Assembly: GCA_002713455.1 (NCBI GenBank)
Contig: PASX01000057.1
Location: 1-13,710, forward strand
Origin: Fidelibacterota bacterium
Lineage (GTDB): Bacteria; Fidelibacterota; Marinisomatia; Marinisomatales; TCS55
DNA length: 13,710 nucleotides
Direction of reading: 5' to 3'
Numbering within the stretch: the stretch's first letter is position 1; each line of letters begins with the position of its first letter. Shown here one piece after another: positions 8,028 to 13,710 of the stretch. Below the pieces are notes generated by a model. It was not told the origin of the DNA, did not search any database, and saw only the letters and a program-made list of their open reading frames with translations. Both the position numbers and the translations under genes were made by a program.

Positions 8028-9099
8028 TAAATTATTTTATCTTTTATCAATTAGTGTTGTTTTTACTCAAATTACAGTTGATAATTCAAGACAGAATGCA
8101 ATTACAGTCGCAATTGAAAAAGTAAGTCCAGCTGTAGCTAGTATTAATGTTACTCAAGTCCAGCGATATACAATTAGTCCTTTTCAAAGAGACCCATGGT
8201 TTGAATATTTTTTTCCTCCTGAGATTAGGCAAAGAGAGGTAAAAGGTTCAGGTTCTGGTATAGTCATCAGTCCGGATGGCTATGTTCTTACCAATGACCA
8301 TGTAGTAGAAAATGCTTCTAAAATAATTGTAACTCTTAAAGGTGGAAAACAATACGACGCTGATATAGTTGGAGTTGATGAGCTGACAGATTTAGCATTA
8401 CTAAAATTAGATGGTAAAAATTTTCCTTATGTTAAAATGGGTAACTCCGATAATTTAATTATTGGCGAATGGGTTATTGCTCTTGGCAATCCTTTTGGTT
8501 TATTTGATGTAAATCAAGAACCAACAGCAACGATAGGTATTATAAGTGGAAAAGATTTAGATTTTGGTTTACAAAATGGTAAAGTATTCCAATCAATGAT
8601 TCAGACTGATGCTGCAATAAATCCAGGAAATAGCGGTGGTCCACTAGTTAACTCGAGGGGTGAATTAATTGGTATTAATACATTCATTTATACAGGTGAT
8701 TCATCTAGGCAAGGCTCAATTGGTATAGGTTTTGCAATTCCTATAAATAGAGCACGGAGAATTGCAGAAGAATTAAAATCTAAAGGTAGAATTGTACGTG
8801 ATTTTACAACTGGACTTACTGTCCAATCTTTGGATCGAAGAACTGCACGTTATTTAGATATACCCATTATTGAAGGTGTAATTATTACAAGTATTATGAA
8901 AGATAGTCCAGCAGGAAAAGCTAGGCTTGAATTACGTGATGTAATTATTACAGTAGAAAATGAAAAAGTGAGTAGTTTAGATGATATTCTTGAAATTATA
9001 GATATAAATGATTTTAGACCTGGTGATAAGTTAAAGTTAAAAATTTGGAGAGATGGTAGATATTATAATCGCATATTAACTTTAGGAAAATATAAATGA
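8014..9099 (+). CDS. htrA: HtrA/Deg-family periplasmic serine protease with one PDZ domain
   Basis: HtrA proteases degrade or refold damaged proteins in the periplasm. An N-terminal hydrophobic stretch (KLFYLLSISVVFTQ, about residues 6-19) is a signal peptide or anchor. The trypsin-like domain carries the full triad: H96 (LTNDHVV), D126 (DELTDLALLKL) and S207 (NPGNSGGPLV). One PDZ domain follows (about 260-355, with GVIITSIMKDSPAGKARLELRDVI). At 361 residues it has one PDZ rather than the two of DegP, so its size is closer to DegS or the cyanobacterial Hho proteins. The ATG at 8014 lies inside the truA end. The ATGA overlap with psd puts proteolysis and phospholipid synthesis in the same transcript; this may be mere compaction. 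The family is certain; the exact DegP/DegQ/DegS role is not. Confidence 0.94.
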   Translation: MIKPNKLFYLLSISVVFTQITVDNSRQNAITVAIEKVSPAVASINVTQVQRYTISPFQRDPWFEYFFPPEIRQREVKGSGSGIVISPDGYVLTNDHVVENASKIIVTLKGGKQYDADIVGVDELTDLALLKLDGKNFPYVKMGNSDNLIIGEWVIALGNPFGLFDVNQEPTATIGIISGKDLDFGLQNGKVFQSMIQTDAAINPGNSGGPLVNSRGELIGINTFIYTGDSSRQGSIGIGFAIPINRARRIAEELKSKGRIVRDFTTGLTVQSLDRRTARYLDIPIIEGVIITSIMKDSPAGKARLELRDVIITVENEKVSSLDDILEIIDINDFRPGDKLKLKIWRDGRYYNRILTLGKYK

Positions 9100-9734
9100 T
9101 TGCAAAAGAAGGAAGAATTATTTTAATACCATTATTATTGATAACATTTCCCATTGGTATATATGCACATGCTTCGAATAATAACATTTTAATTATTCTG
9201 TATTCAATATTAGGATTATTATTTTTATTTAGTCTTAATTTTTTTAGAGATCCTGTTCGTGTAGTTCCAAATGATAAGGGAACAGTTATTTCTCCAGCAG
9301 ATGGTAAGATTGTAAAAATTACAGAAGTTGATGATTCGGATGTTGGTGAATCTGCTATATTAGTTTCAATCTTTTTAAATGTATTTAATGTCCATGTAAA
9401 TCGTGTACCTGTTAATGGAATTGTTGAATCAAAAGAAAGAAAGTCAGGTAAGTTTCTTGCTGCATTTGACCATGACGCCTCCGATTTAAATGAACAGGTT
9501 ATTACAATTTTTAAAAATGATTCAGGTAAAATTAAGGTAAAACAAATAGCTGGTTTAATTGCTAGAAGAATTTTATGTTATGCAAACACTGATTCTAAAA
9601 TGAAAAAAGGAGAAAGGCTTGGTTTTATACGCTTTGGTAGTCGTACAGATTTGCTAATGCCAAAAAAATATAACATTCAGGTTAAGCTTGGTCAAAAAGT
9701 AACTGGTGGAGAAACAATTATTGGAAATTTATGA
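9096..9734 (+). CDS. psd: Phosphatidylserine decarboxylase, short proenzyme type
   Basis: This enzyme decarboxylates phosphatidylserine to phosphatidylethanolamine at the inner membrane, using a self-generated pyruvoyl group. The 212-residue protein belongs to the short Psd type. The first 50 residues contain two hydrophobic segments (IILIPLLLITFPIGI and ILIILYSILGLLFLFSL). FFRDPVR, ISPADGKIV and FLNVFNVHVNRVPVNG follow. Near the C terminus IRFGSRTDL holds the Gly-Ser cleavage site, expected between G181 and S182, where S182 becomes the pyruvoyl group. An AGGA at 9084-9087, eight bases before ATG 9096, is a plausible ribosome site. The start overlaps the htrA stop (ATGA), and the end overlaps pssA in the same way. 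The pairing with pssA supports the call. Confidence 0.95.
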   Translation: MIAKEGRIILIPLLLITFPIGIYAHASNNNILIILYSILGLLFLFSLNFFRDPVRVVPNDKGTVISPADGKIVKITEVDDSDVGESAILVSIFLNVFNVHVNRVPVNGIVESKERKSGKFLAAFDHDASDLNEQVITIFKNDSGKIKVKQIAGLIARRILCYANTDSKMKKGERLGFIRFGSRTDLLMPKKYNIQVKLGQKVTGGETIIGNL

Positions 9735-10498
9735 ATATAAAAAATAATAAAAAGTCAAAAAGTCTAAAAAGATCATTTATACCAAATCTGGCAACAGTTT
9801 TTAATATGTTTTTGGGTTTTCTTGCAATCACTCTTATTCTTAATGATGAGCCAATAAAAGCAGGCTGGGTGATGATGGTAGCTATATTATTTGATGTAAT
9901 TGATGGTAAGCTAGCTCGTCTTATGGGTCTATCTTCGCGATTTGGAACTGAATTTGATTCTTTAGCTGATACCATATCATTTTGTGCTGTCCCATCAGTT
10001 TTAGTTTATAGCATTTATGTAGACGGTCTACCAAGTTTGCTAAAAGTAATAATTAGTTTTATTCCTTTATTGTTTGGAACTATACGGTTAGCAAAATTCA
10101 ATATTATATCTGATGAAAATCCAAAACCTTATTTCATTGGATTAACTACACCTTTGTCAGCAATAACTATAATTAGTTTTATGTTATTTAATTATCAATT
10201 ATACGGAGATATGGGAGATCCACGTTTAGCTATATTTCTAATCATTATTTTAAGTTTTTTAGAAATTAGTCCAGTGCGATTTTCTAAATTTCCACTATTA
10301 AGTTTAAAAAAAGGAAGATCGAATAATTTACGATTATTTGGAATTTTTATTGCTTTATTTACATTAGTATTTTTTAAAGGTTTAGTTCTTTTTCCTTTAA
10401 TGTCTATATACATTTCATGGTCAATTATTCAATGGATGTTAAACCACGATAGATTATCTGGGGAATCGCAAATAAAATCTGAAAAACCCGGAGATTAG
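9731..10498 (+). CDS. pssA: CDP-diacylglycerol-serine O-phosphatidyltransferase
   Basis: PssA joins CDP-diacylglycerol and L-serine to give phosphatidylserine and CMP, supplying the substrate for Psd next door. The protein has 255 residues and several hydrophobic segments. The complete CDP-alcohol phosphatidyltransferase signature is present: D55, D58-G59, A62-R63, G72, D76 and D80, with the exact spacing of the consensus (DVIDGKLAR, eight residues, GTEFDSLAD). The SLADTISFCAVPS segment after it is typical of the PssA branch. The N terminus is Lys-rich (NIKNNKKSKSLKRS) and precedes IPNLATVFNMFLGFLAI. ATG 9731 overlaps the psd stop by four bases. The signature alone would fit other CDP-alcohol transferases, but the psd neighbour and the sequence make PssA the best call. 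Confidence 0.94.
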   Translation: MNIKNNKKSKSLKRSFIPNLATVFNMFLGFLAITLILNDEPIKAGWVMMVAILFDVIDGKLARLMGLSSRFGTEFDSLADTISFCAVPSVLVYSIYVDGLPSLLKVIISFIPLLFGTIRLAKFNIISDENPKPYFIGLTTPLSAITIISFMLFNYQLYGDMGDPRLAIFLIIILSFLEISPVRFSKFPLLSLKKGRSNNLRLFGIFIALFTLVFFKGLVLFPLMSIYISWSIIQWMLNHDRLSGESQIKSEKPGD

Positions 10499-10500
10499 TT

Positions 10501-10779
10501 ATGAAAAAAAGGTCAATCAGCATTATTGTATTAATTTTATTTTTTGGAACATTTATTGGAACATTGCTAGGCGAGTTATTAGGATGGTTATTACCAGAAA
10601 GTGTTGTTAAAGATTTTTTTTTAAAGAGCGTTGATTTTTCATTGGGAGGATACAGAGGTGAGCCTGTATCATTAGATTTCATTATGTTTGTTTTCAAATT
10701 TGGATTAAAGGTAACCTTTAATTTTACAAGTATAATTGGTTTTGCTACTTCCTATTATTTTCTACGCTATTTCAGGTAA
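10501..10779 (+). CDS. Small DUF4321-like membrane protein, function unknown
   Basis: The product is a 92-residue membrane protein of unknown function. It has two hydrophobic segments: about residues 6-30 (SIISIIVLIL-type start, then GTFIGTLLGELLGWLLP) and about 64-90 (FGLKVTFNFTSIIGFATSYYFL). The Gly-rich GxxxGxLLGELLGxLLP pattern and the later FGLKVTFNFTSIIG match what I recall of the DUF4321 family. ATG 10501 is two bases after the pssA stop and is preceded by GGAG at 10490-10493 with a seven-base spacer, a good ribosome site. It is therefore probably made from the psd-pssA transcript. Nothing in the sequence shows its job. Confidence 0.78.
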   Translation: MKKRSISIIVLILFFGTFIGTLLGELLGWLLPESVVKDFFLKSVDFSLGGYRGEPVSLDFIMFVFKFGLKVTFNFTSIIGFATSYYFLRYFR

Positions 10780-10780
10780 C

Positions 10781-10786
10781 TATAAT
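10781..10786 (+). promoter_or_regulatory. Possible -10 box for tatA
   Basis: A perfect TATAAT lies in the 49-base gap before tatA, which would put the start of transcription near 10793 and give a leader of about 36 bases containing the ribosome site. No good -35 box is seen at the right distance (TTTTCT), and the motif is common by chance in AT-rich DNA. Confidence 0.3.
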
Positions 10787-10814
10787 ATATTGTTATTAAT
10801 CAAATTAATTTATT

Positions 10815-10821
10815 AAAAGGA
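10815..10821 (+). promoter_or_regulatory. Ribosome binding site of tatA
   Basis: AAAAGGA lies seven bases before ATG 10829. Most starts in this window lack any such site, so its presence suggests tatA is translated independently of the upstream gene. Confidence 0.6.
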
Positions 10822-10828
10822 AAACACT

Positions 10829-11062
10829 ATGATTCTTAGAGATTTTACATATGCTGCTATGCCAGGAGGTTGGGAAATGGTAGTTATCGCAATCGTGATC
10901 CTTTTATTGTTTGGCGCAAAAAAGCTTCCTGAGTTAGCACGTGGATTAGGGCAAGGTATAAGAGAATTTAAGGGAGCAGTCGATGGTGTTAAAGATGAAA
11001 TAAATGATGCCAAAGATAAAGTTGATAAAGATGCTGGCATTAATGAAAAAAATGACGATTAA
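10829..11062 (+). CDS. tatA: Sec-independent protein translocase subunit TatA
   Basis: TatA forms the oligomeric pore-like element that moves folded proteins across the inner membrane with TatC. The 77-residue protein has the standard plan: a short polar start, GGWEMV, one short transmembrane helix (VVIAIVILLLF, about residues 16-26), the FGAKKLPELARGLGQGIREFK hinge and amphipathic helix, and a charged tail (KDEINDAKDKVDKD). The Trp-Glu just before the helix is like TatA proteins of the Bacteroidota. ATG 10829 has an AAAAGGA seven bases upstream, among the best ribosome sites in the window. The gene stands between a 49-base gap and a clear terminator, so it may be expressed separately as well as from the upstream run. 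TatC is not in the window. A TatB-like role cannot be excluded. Confidence 0.95.
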   Translation: MILRDFTYAAMPGGWEMVVIAIVILLLFGAKKLPELARGLGQGIREFKGAVDGVKDEINDAKDKVDKDAGINEKNDD

Positions 11063-11091
11063 AAAGGACCATAACTAATAATCTTAAAATG

Positions 11092-11115
11092 AGGGGTCGT
11101 TATGATCCCTTTTTT
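11092..11115 (+). terminator. Rho-independent terminator after tatA
   Basis: A seven-pair stem AGGGGTC / GATCCCT (one G-T wobble) with the five-base loop GTTAT is followed directly by TTTTT. It begins 30 bases after the tatA stop, so it should end the upstream transcript and separate it from batA. A second, weaker pairing is possible between the AAAAAGG...CATAAC just after tatA and GTTATG...CCCTTTTT, with a mismatch and a bulge; the two folds are mutually exclusive. Confidence 0.85.
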
Positions 11116-11131
11116 GCTATATAGTAATTGT

Positions 11132-11160
11132 TTGAAAAAATTGAAACATAATATTTATAG
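11132..11160 (+). promoter_or_regulatory. Possible promoter for batABC
   Basis: TTGAAA at 11132-11137 is followed after 17 bases by TTATAG at 11155-11160, a partial fit to the sigma-70 -35 and -10 boxes. Transcription would begin near 11167, about 25 bases before batA. A terminator lies upstream, so some promoter is expected here, but AT-rich DNA gives many chance matches and the organism's consensus is unknown. Confidence 0.25.
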
Positions 11161-11191
11161 CAACGTTGATATTATAAAAAAATAAATTTAT

Positions 11192-12163
11192 ATGTTTACA
11201 TTTGGTAATCCATTATTCCTATTAGGATTAATTCTTATTCCTGTGCTCTATATTTGGCATAGAAGATATTCTTCTGTGCATGAAGGTACTTTTCAAATTT
11301 CGTCTAAAAAATTATTTTCTAAAAGAATGAAATTTAAAGGTAGAATAATTGCTAAAAGTTTACTGCTAGTTCAATATTTAACAATTTTTCTAATTATCCT
11401 AGGTCTTGCTAGGCCACAAATAATTGATTCAATACAGGAAACTAATGTAGATGTTGTTGATATTGTATTAGTTATGGATATTAGTTCATCAATGCTGGCT
11501 ACAGATTTTACTCCAAACAGATTAGAAGCAGTTAAAAAAACAGCTAAAGATTTTATTAATGCAAGAAAATCAGATCGTATTGGTATTTTAGTTTTTGCTG
11601 GTGAATCATTTATTCAGTGCCCTTTAACAATTGACAAAGAAGTACTTTTAGCTCTTATGGACGATATCCAAGTTGCGGAACAATCTTATGATGGAACTGC
11701 TATAGGTATGGCAATAGCAAATGCAACAAACCGTCTAAGAAATAGCGATGCAAAATCAAAAGTAATGATACTTTTGTCAGATGGAAGTAATAATGCAGGC
11801 GAATTAGACCCTCTTACTTCTGCTGACCTAGCTTCAAATTTTGATATAAAAATTTATACAATTGGAGCTGGTACAAATCAAGATGTATCCTTTATCCCAG
11901 GTAGAGGTTATATACGAAATGAGATTGATGAAGTAACTTTAAAATCTATCGCAAATAGAACTAATGGAAAGTATTTTAGAGCTACAAATGTAGTTGGACT
12001 TGAAGATGTTTATAAAACTATAGATGAACTTGAAAGAACTGAGATTGAAATAAAGGAATTCACAAGATATAAAGAACTTTTTGGATGGTTATTAATTCCA
12101 GCAATGATTATTGGTTTAGGTGGCCATACAATTGATAGAACTATATTTAGAAAACAGTTATGA
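11192..12163 (+). CDS. batA: BatA-like von Willebrand factor A membrane protein
   Basis: Bat proteins form an inner-membrane, periplasm-facing complex first linked to aerotolerance in Bacteroides; the exact function is unsettled. The 323 residues begin with the family's N-terminal helix (NPLFLLGLILIPVLYIWHRR), then a second helix at about 52-72 (LVQYLTIFLIILGLARPQ). A VWA domain spans about 88-285, and a helix lies at about 298-316 (LFGWLLIPAMIIGLGG). The metal-ion-dependent adhesion site is complete: DISSS at 96-100, T169 in DGTAIGMAI and D197 in LLSDGSNNAGELDP. It starts at ATG 11192 without a visible Shine-Dalgarno site. The gene begins a new unit after the tatA terminator and overlaps batB by four bases. 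The MoxR ATPase and DUF58 genes that often precede batA are not upstream here. Confidence 0.9.
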   Translation: MFTFGNPLFLLGLILIPVLYIWHRRYSSVHEGTFQISSKKLFSKRMKFKGRIIAKSLLLVQYLTIFLIILGLARPQIIDSIQETNVDVVDIVLVMDISSSMLATDFTPNRLEAVKKTAKDFINARKSDRIGILVFAGESFIQCPLTIDKEVLLALMDDIQVAEQSYDGTAIGMAIANATNRLRNSDAKSKVMILLSDGSNNAGELDPLTSADLASNFDIKIYTIGAGTNQDVSFIPGRGYIRNEIDEVTLKSIANRTNGKYFRATNVVGLEDVYKTIDELERTEIEIKEFTRYKELFGWLLIPAMIIGLGGHTIDRTIFRKQL

Positions 12164-13185
12164 TTGAATTTCGTTATCCATTTATCTTATACTTTTATTT
12201 TCCTTTATTATTTATTTGGTTTTTTCTATTTATGAAAAATAAAAAAAACAAACTATTAGCTAATACTAATAAATCTTTAAGAGCTAAGCTATTAAATCAC
12301 ATAGACGCTAATAGATATAGATTGAAACAGCGATTGTTTTTTCTATCTATTTTATTTTTAATTTTTGCTTCATCAGGCCCACAAATAGGTACGCGCTTAG
12401 CACCGTTAGATAGAAAAGGTATTGATCTTGTTTTTGCGATTGATGTATCAACAAGTATGAATGCTGAAGATATAAAGCCAAATCGTTTAGGTAAAGCCAA
12501 ATTTGAAATATCGCAGATGATTCGTCAGTTAAAAGGCGATAGAATAGCTATTATTGTTTTTGCTGGCTCAAGCCATATGTACTTACCATTAACAACTGAC
12601 TATGAAGCTGCAAAACTTTTTCTTGATCAAATAGATACAAATATGATTCCTACTCAAGGCACAGCTCTTAGTTCAGCTTTAGAAACAGGTCTATCAGCGT
12701 TTACTGAAGATGATTCAAAATATAAAGTATTAGTTTTAGTAACTGATGGTGAGGATCATGAAGGTAAGGCTATTGATCTAGCAAATAAAGCCTCAGATAG
12801 AGGAATGGTAATACATACTGTTGGTGTTGGATCGACATCGGGATCCTTAATCCCAATTGTTGATAATAATGGTTTAAGAGACTACAAACGCGATTCTACT
12901 GGTAAGTTAATTACATCTATATTAAATGAAAATATATTAAATGATATAGCAAGCGCTGGCAAGGGTATTTATGTTCGATTTGATAATAGACCTGCAAGTT
13001 TTAGGTCAATTGTAAATGCGATTGATCTAATGGAAAAAAGAACATTAAAATCTCATATTTATTCAGAATATGAAGACAGGTTTCAATCTTTTGCAATGCT
13101 CTCAGTTGGTATAATGATAATTGGAATATTATTACCTACATCAAAAAGAATAAGAAATCAAAAAGAGGAAGATTATTTTGCATAG
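12160..13185 (+). CDS. batB: BatB-like von Willebrand factor A membrane protein
   Basis: This is the second VWA protein of the Bat set, a paralogue of the gene just before it. It has 341 residues with helices at about 8-27 (ILYFYFPLLFIWFFLFM) and 58-74 (RLFFLSILFLIFASSGPQ), a VWA domain at about 88-290, and a C-terminal helix at about 303-323. The metal site is intact: DVSTS at 95-99, T168 in GTALSSALET and D196 in TDGEDHEG. The GEDHEG sequence after the last metal residue, and the long insert with PIVDNNGLRDYKRDSTG, are typical of BatB rather than BatA. ATG 12160 overlaps the batA stop (ATGA), and the end overlaps the start of batC by eight bases, so the three are almost surely co-translated. 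Confidence 0.9.
   Translation: MIEFRYPFILYFYFPLLFIWFFLFMKNKKNKLLANTNKSLRAKLLNHIDANRYRLKQRLFFLSILFLIFASSGPQIGTRLAPLDRKGIDLVFAIDVSTSMNAEDIKPNRLGKAKFEISQMIRQLKGDRIAIIVFAGSSHMYLPLTTDYEAAKLFLDQIDTNMIPTQGTALSSALETGLSAFTEDDSKYKVLVLVTDGEDHEGKAIDLANKASDRGMVIHTVGVGSTSGSLIPIVDNNGLRDYKRDSTGKLITSILNENILNDIASAGKGIYVRFDNRPASFRSIVNAIDLMEKRTLKSHIYSEYEDRFQSFAMLSVGIMIIGILLPTSKRIRNQKEEDYFA
13164..13169 (+). promoter_or_regulatory. Ribosome binding site deciding the TTG start of batC
   Basis: AGAGGA lies eight bases before TTG 13178, inside the end of batB. It supports the non-ATG start, as does the signal peptide that begins there. Confidence 0.6.
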
Positions 13186-13710
13186 AACGTCAATAGTTTT
13201 ATTTTTTTTATGTTTAGAAATTATTTTATCCCAAGATAAAGGAATAGATTATTATAATAATCAAAAATTTGGTGATGCAAAAAATTACTACGAATCAGTT
13301 ATCCTTAATAATAGTTCTATACCTGAAGCCCATTTTGGTAAAGGTGCATCATCGTATCAACTTGGAGATTTTGATTCTGCAGAAAAAGCTTTTGATCAAA
13401 GTTTAAAATCTTCTAATAATTTGATAAAATCAAAGGCATATTATAATCTCGGAAATACCTCTTATAAAATTAATAAAAAGGAGGAGGCAATCGCTTATTA
13501 TCGTAAAGCATTAGAATTAAACCCTAATGATAAAGATGCTAAGTACAATTATGAATTATTAAAGTATCAACCAGATCCTCCAAAAGAGGAAAATCAAGAT
13601 CAAGATAAACAGGAGCAAGAGCAGCAGGAGCAAGAGCAGCAGGAGCAAGAGCAGCAGGAGCAAGAGCAGCAGGAGCAAGAGCAACAGGAGCAAGAGCAAC
13701 AGGAGCAAGA
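13178..13710 (+). CDS. batC: BatC-like TPR protein with Q/E-rich repeat tail (3' partial)
   Basis: The frame from TTG 13178 stays open to the right edge (177 codons visible). An N-terminal signal peptide (TSIVLFFLCLEIILSQDKG, with likely cleavage near LSQD) precedes three tetratricopeptide repeats at about residues 25-150: GIDYYNNQKFGDAKNYYESV, AHFGKGASSYQLGDFDSAEK and AYYNLGNTSYKINKKEEAIA. The last ends in ALELNPNDKDAKYNYELL. A Pro/Glu linker leads into a QEQEQ repeat that leaves the window. The TTG start is backed by AGAGGA eight bases upstream and by the signal peptide; there is no ATG alternative before the TPRs. The position after batB and the TPR content fit BatC, presumed to be a periplasmic protein-binding partner of BatA and BatB. 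Total length and any C-terminal domain cannot be seen. Confidence 0.85.
   Translation, partial: MHRTSIVLFFLCLEIILSQDKGIDYYNNQKFGDAKNYYESVILNNSSIPEAHFGKGASSYQLGDFDSAEKAFDQSLKSSNNLIKSKAYYNLGNTSYKINKKEEAIAYYRKALELNPNDKDAKYNYELLKYQPDPPKEENQDQDKQEQEQQEQEQQEQEQQEQEQQEQEQQEQEQQEQ
13610..13710 (+). repeat. 15-base tandem repeat encoding QEQEQ units in batC
   Basis: Six full copies plus 11 bases of a 15-base unit lie head to tail, continuing past the window edge. Copies 1-4 read CAGGAGCAAGAGCAG; copies 5-6 end in CAA instead of CAG. The unit is in frame and encodes Gln-Glu-Gln-Glu-Gln. Nine of its 15 bases are G or C, unlike the AT-rich surroundings. Near-identity at the DNA level points to recent expansion by slippage or unequal recombination, so copy number may vary or be wrongly assembled. 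Confidence 0.97.

Larger units (their letters stand above)
11063..11191. other. 129-base intergenic region between tatA and batA
   Basis: This is the longest non-coding stretch in the window. It holds the tatA terminator and then an AT-rich segment that must carry any batA promoter. A perfect eight-base palindrome CAACGTTG lies at 11161-11168, and an inverted pair ATAATAT (11148-11154) / ATATTAT (11169-11175) lies around it but not on the same centre. No small ORF or structured RNA is evident. Confidence 0.7.

Noticed and set aside
9718..9975. Antisense open frame across the psd-pssA joint
   Set aside because: It runs opposite the pssA catalytic signature; the composition is that of a shadow and no start signal is seen.
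10796..10810. ATTAAT-CAA-ATTAAT hairpin before tatA as a terminator
   Set aside because: The stem has only A-T pairs and no T run follows, so it is unlikely to stop transcription.
10195..11040. Antisense open frames opposite pssA, the DUF4321-like gene and tatA
   Set aside because: All three sit opposite genes with strong family matches and show no domain or start signal of their own.
13610..13710. Tandem repeat as a CRISPR array or intergenic satellite
   Set aside because: The 15-base units have no spacers between them and are in frame with batC, so this is a coding repeat.

Overview
The window is a strongly AT-rich, gene-dense stretch of a bacterial chromosome in which every gene lies on the + strand. 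By my count only about 209 bases (about 1.5%) lie between genes, and many neighbours overlap by 1, 4, 8 or 14 bases. The gene set has tandem BatA/BatB von Willebrand proteins followed by a TPR BatC, a DUF5683-like membrane protein, one bifunctional Rel, a full Lnt, a psd-pssA pair and few clear Shine-Dalgarno sites. Together with the base composition this suggests a streamlined aquatic bacterium of the FCB group, possibly Candidatus Marinimicrobia (SAR406). That placement is an inference and no rRNA or other decisive marker is present.

Layout. Bases 1-4036 hold the end of a family-4-type uracil-DNA glycosylase, the replicative helicase DnaB and the (p)ppGpp synthetase/hydrolase Rel. Bases 4059-8027 hold RuvX, apolipoprotein N-acyltransferase (Lnt), a DUF5683-like membrane protein, an EcfT-like transporter subunit and the tRNA pseudouridine synthase TruA. 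Bases 8014-10779 hold a periplasmic HtrA-type serine protease, phosphatidylserine decarboxylase, phosphatidylserine synthase and a small DUF4321 membrane protein. TatA follows at 10829-11062 and ends at a clear rho-independent terminator. After a 129-base gap, the longest in the window, a new unit begins with batA, batB and the start of batC, whose Q/E-rich tandem repeat runs off the right edge.

How the genes fit together. Bases 1-10779 look like one or more long co-transcribed housekeeping runs. The middle and right parts concern the cell envelope: lipoprotein acylation, phosphatidylethanolamine synthesis, periplasmic proteolysis, Tat export, and the Bat proteins, whose exact role is unsettled in the literature.

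I found no mobile element, CRISPR array, tRNA, rRNA, phage gene or defence island, and no convincing undescribed system. The points most worth a second look are the altered motif 1 in the glycosylase, an EcfT without visible partners, a probable ATT start codon, an altered motif in Rel, and the high-GC 15-base tandem repeat in batC.
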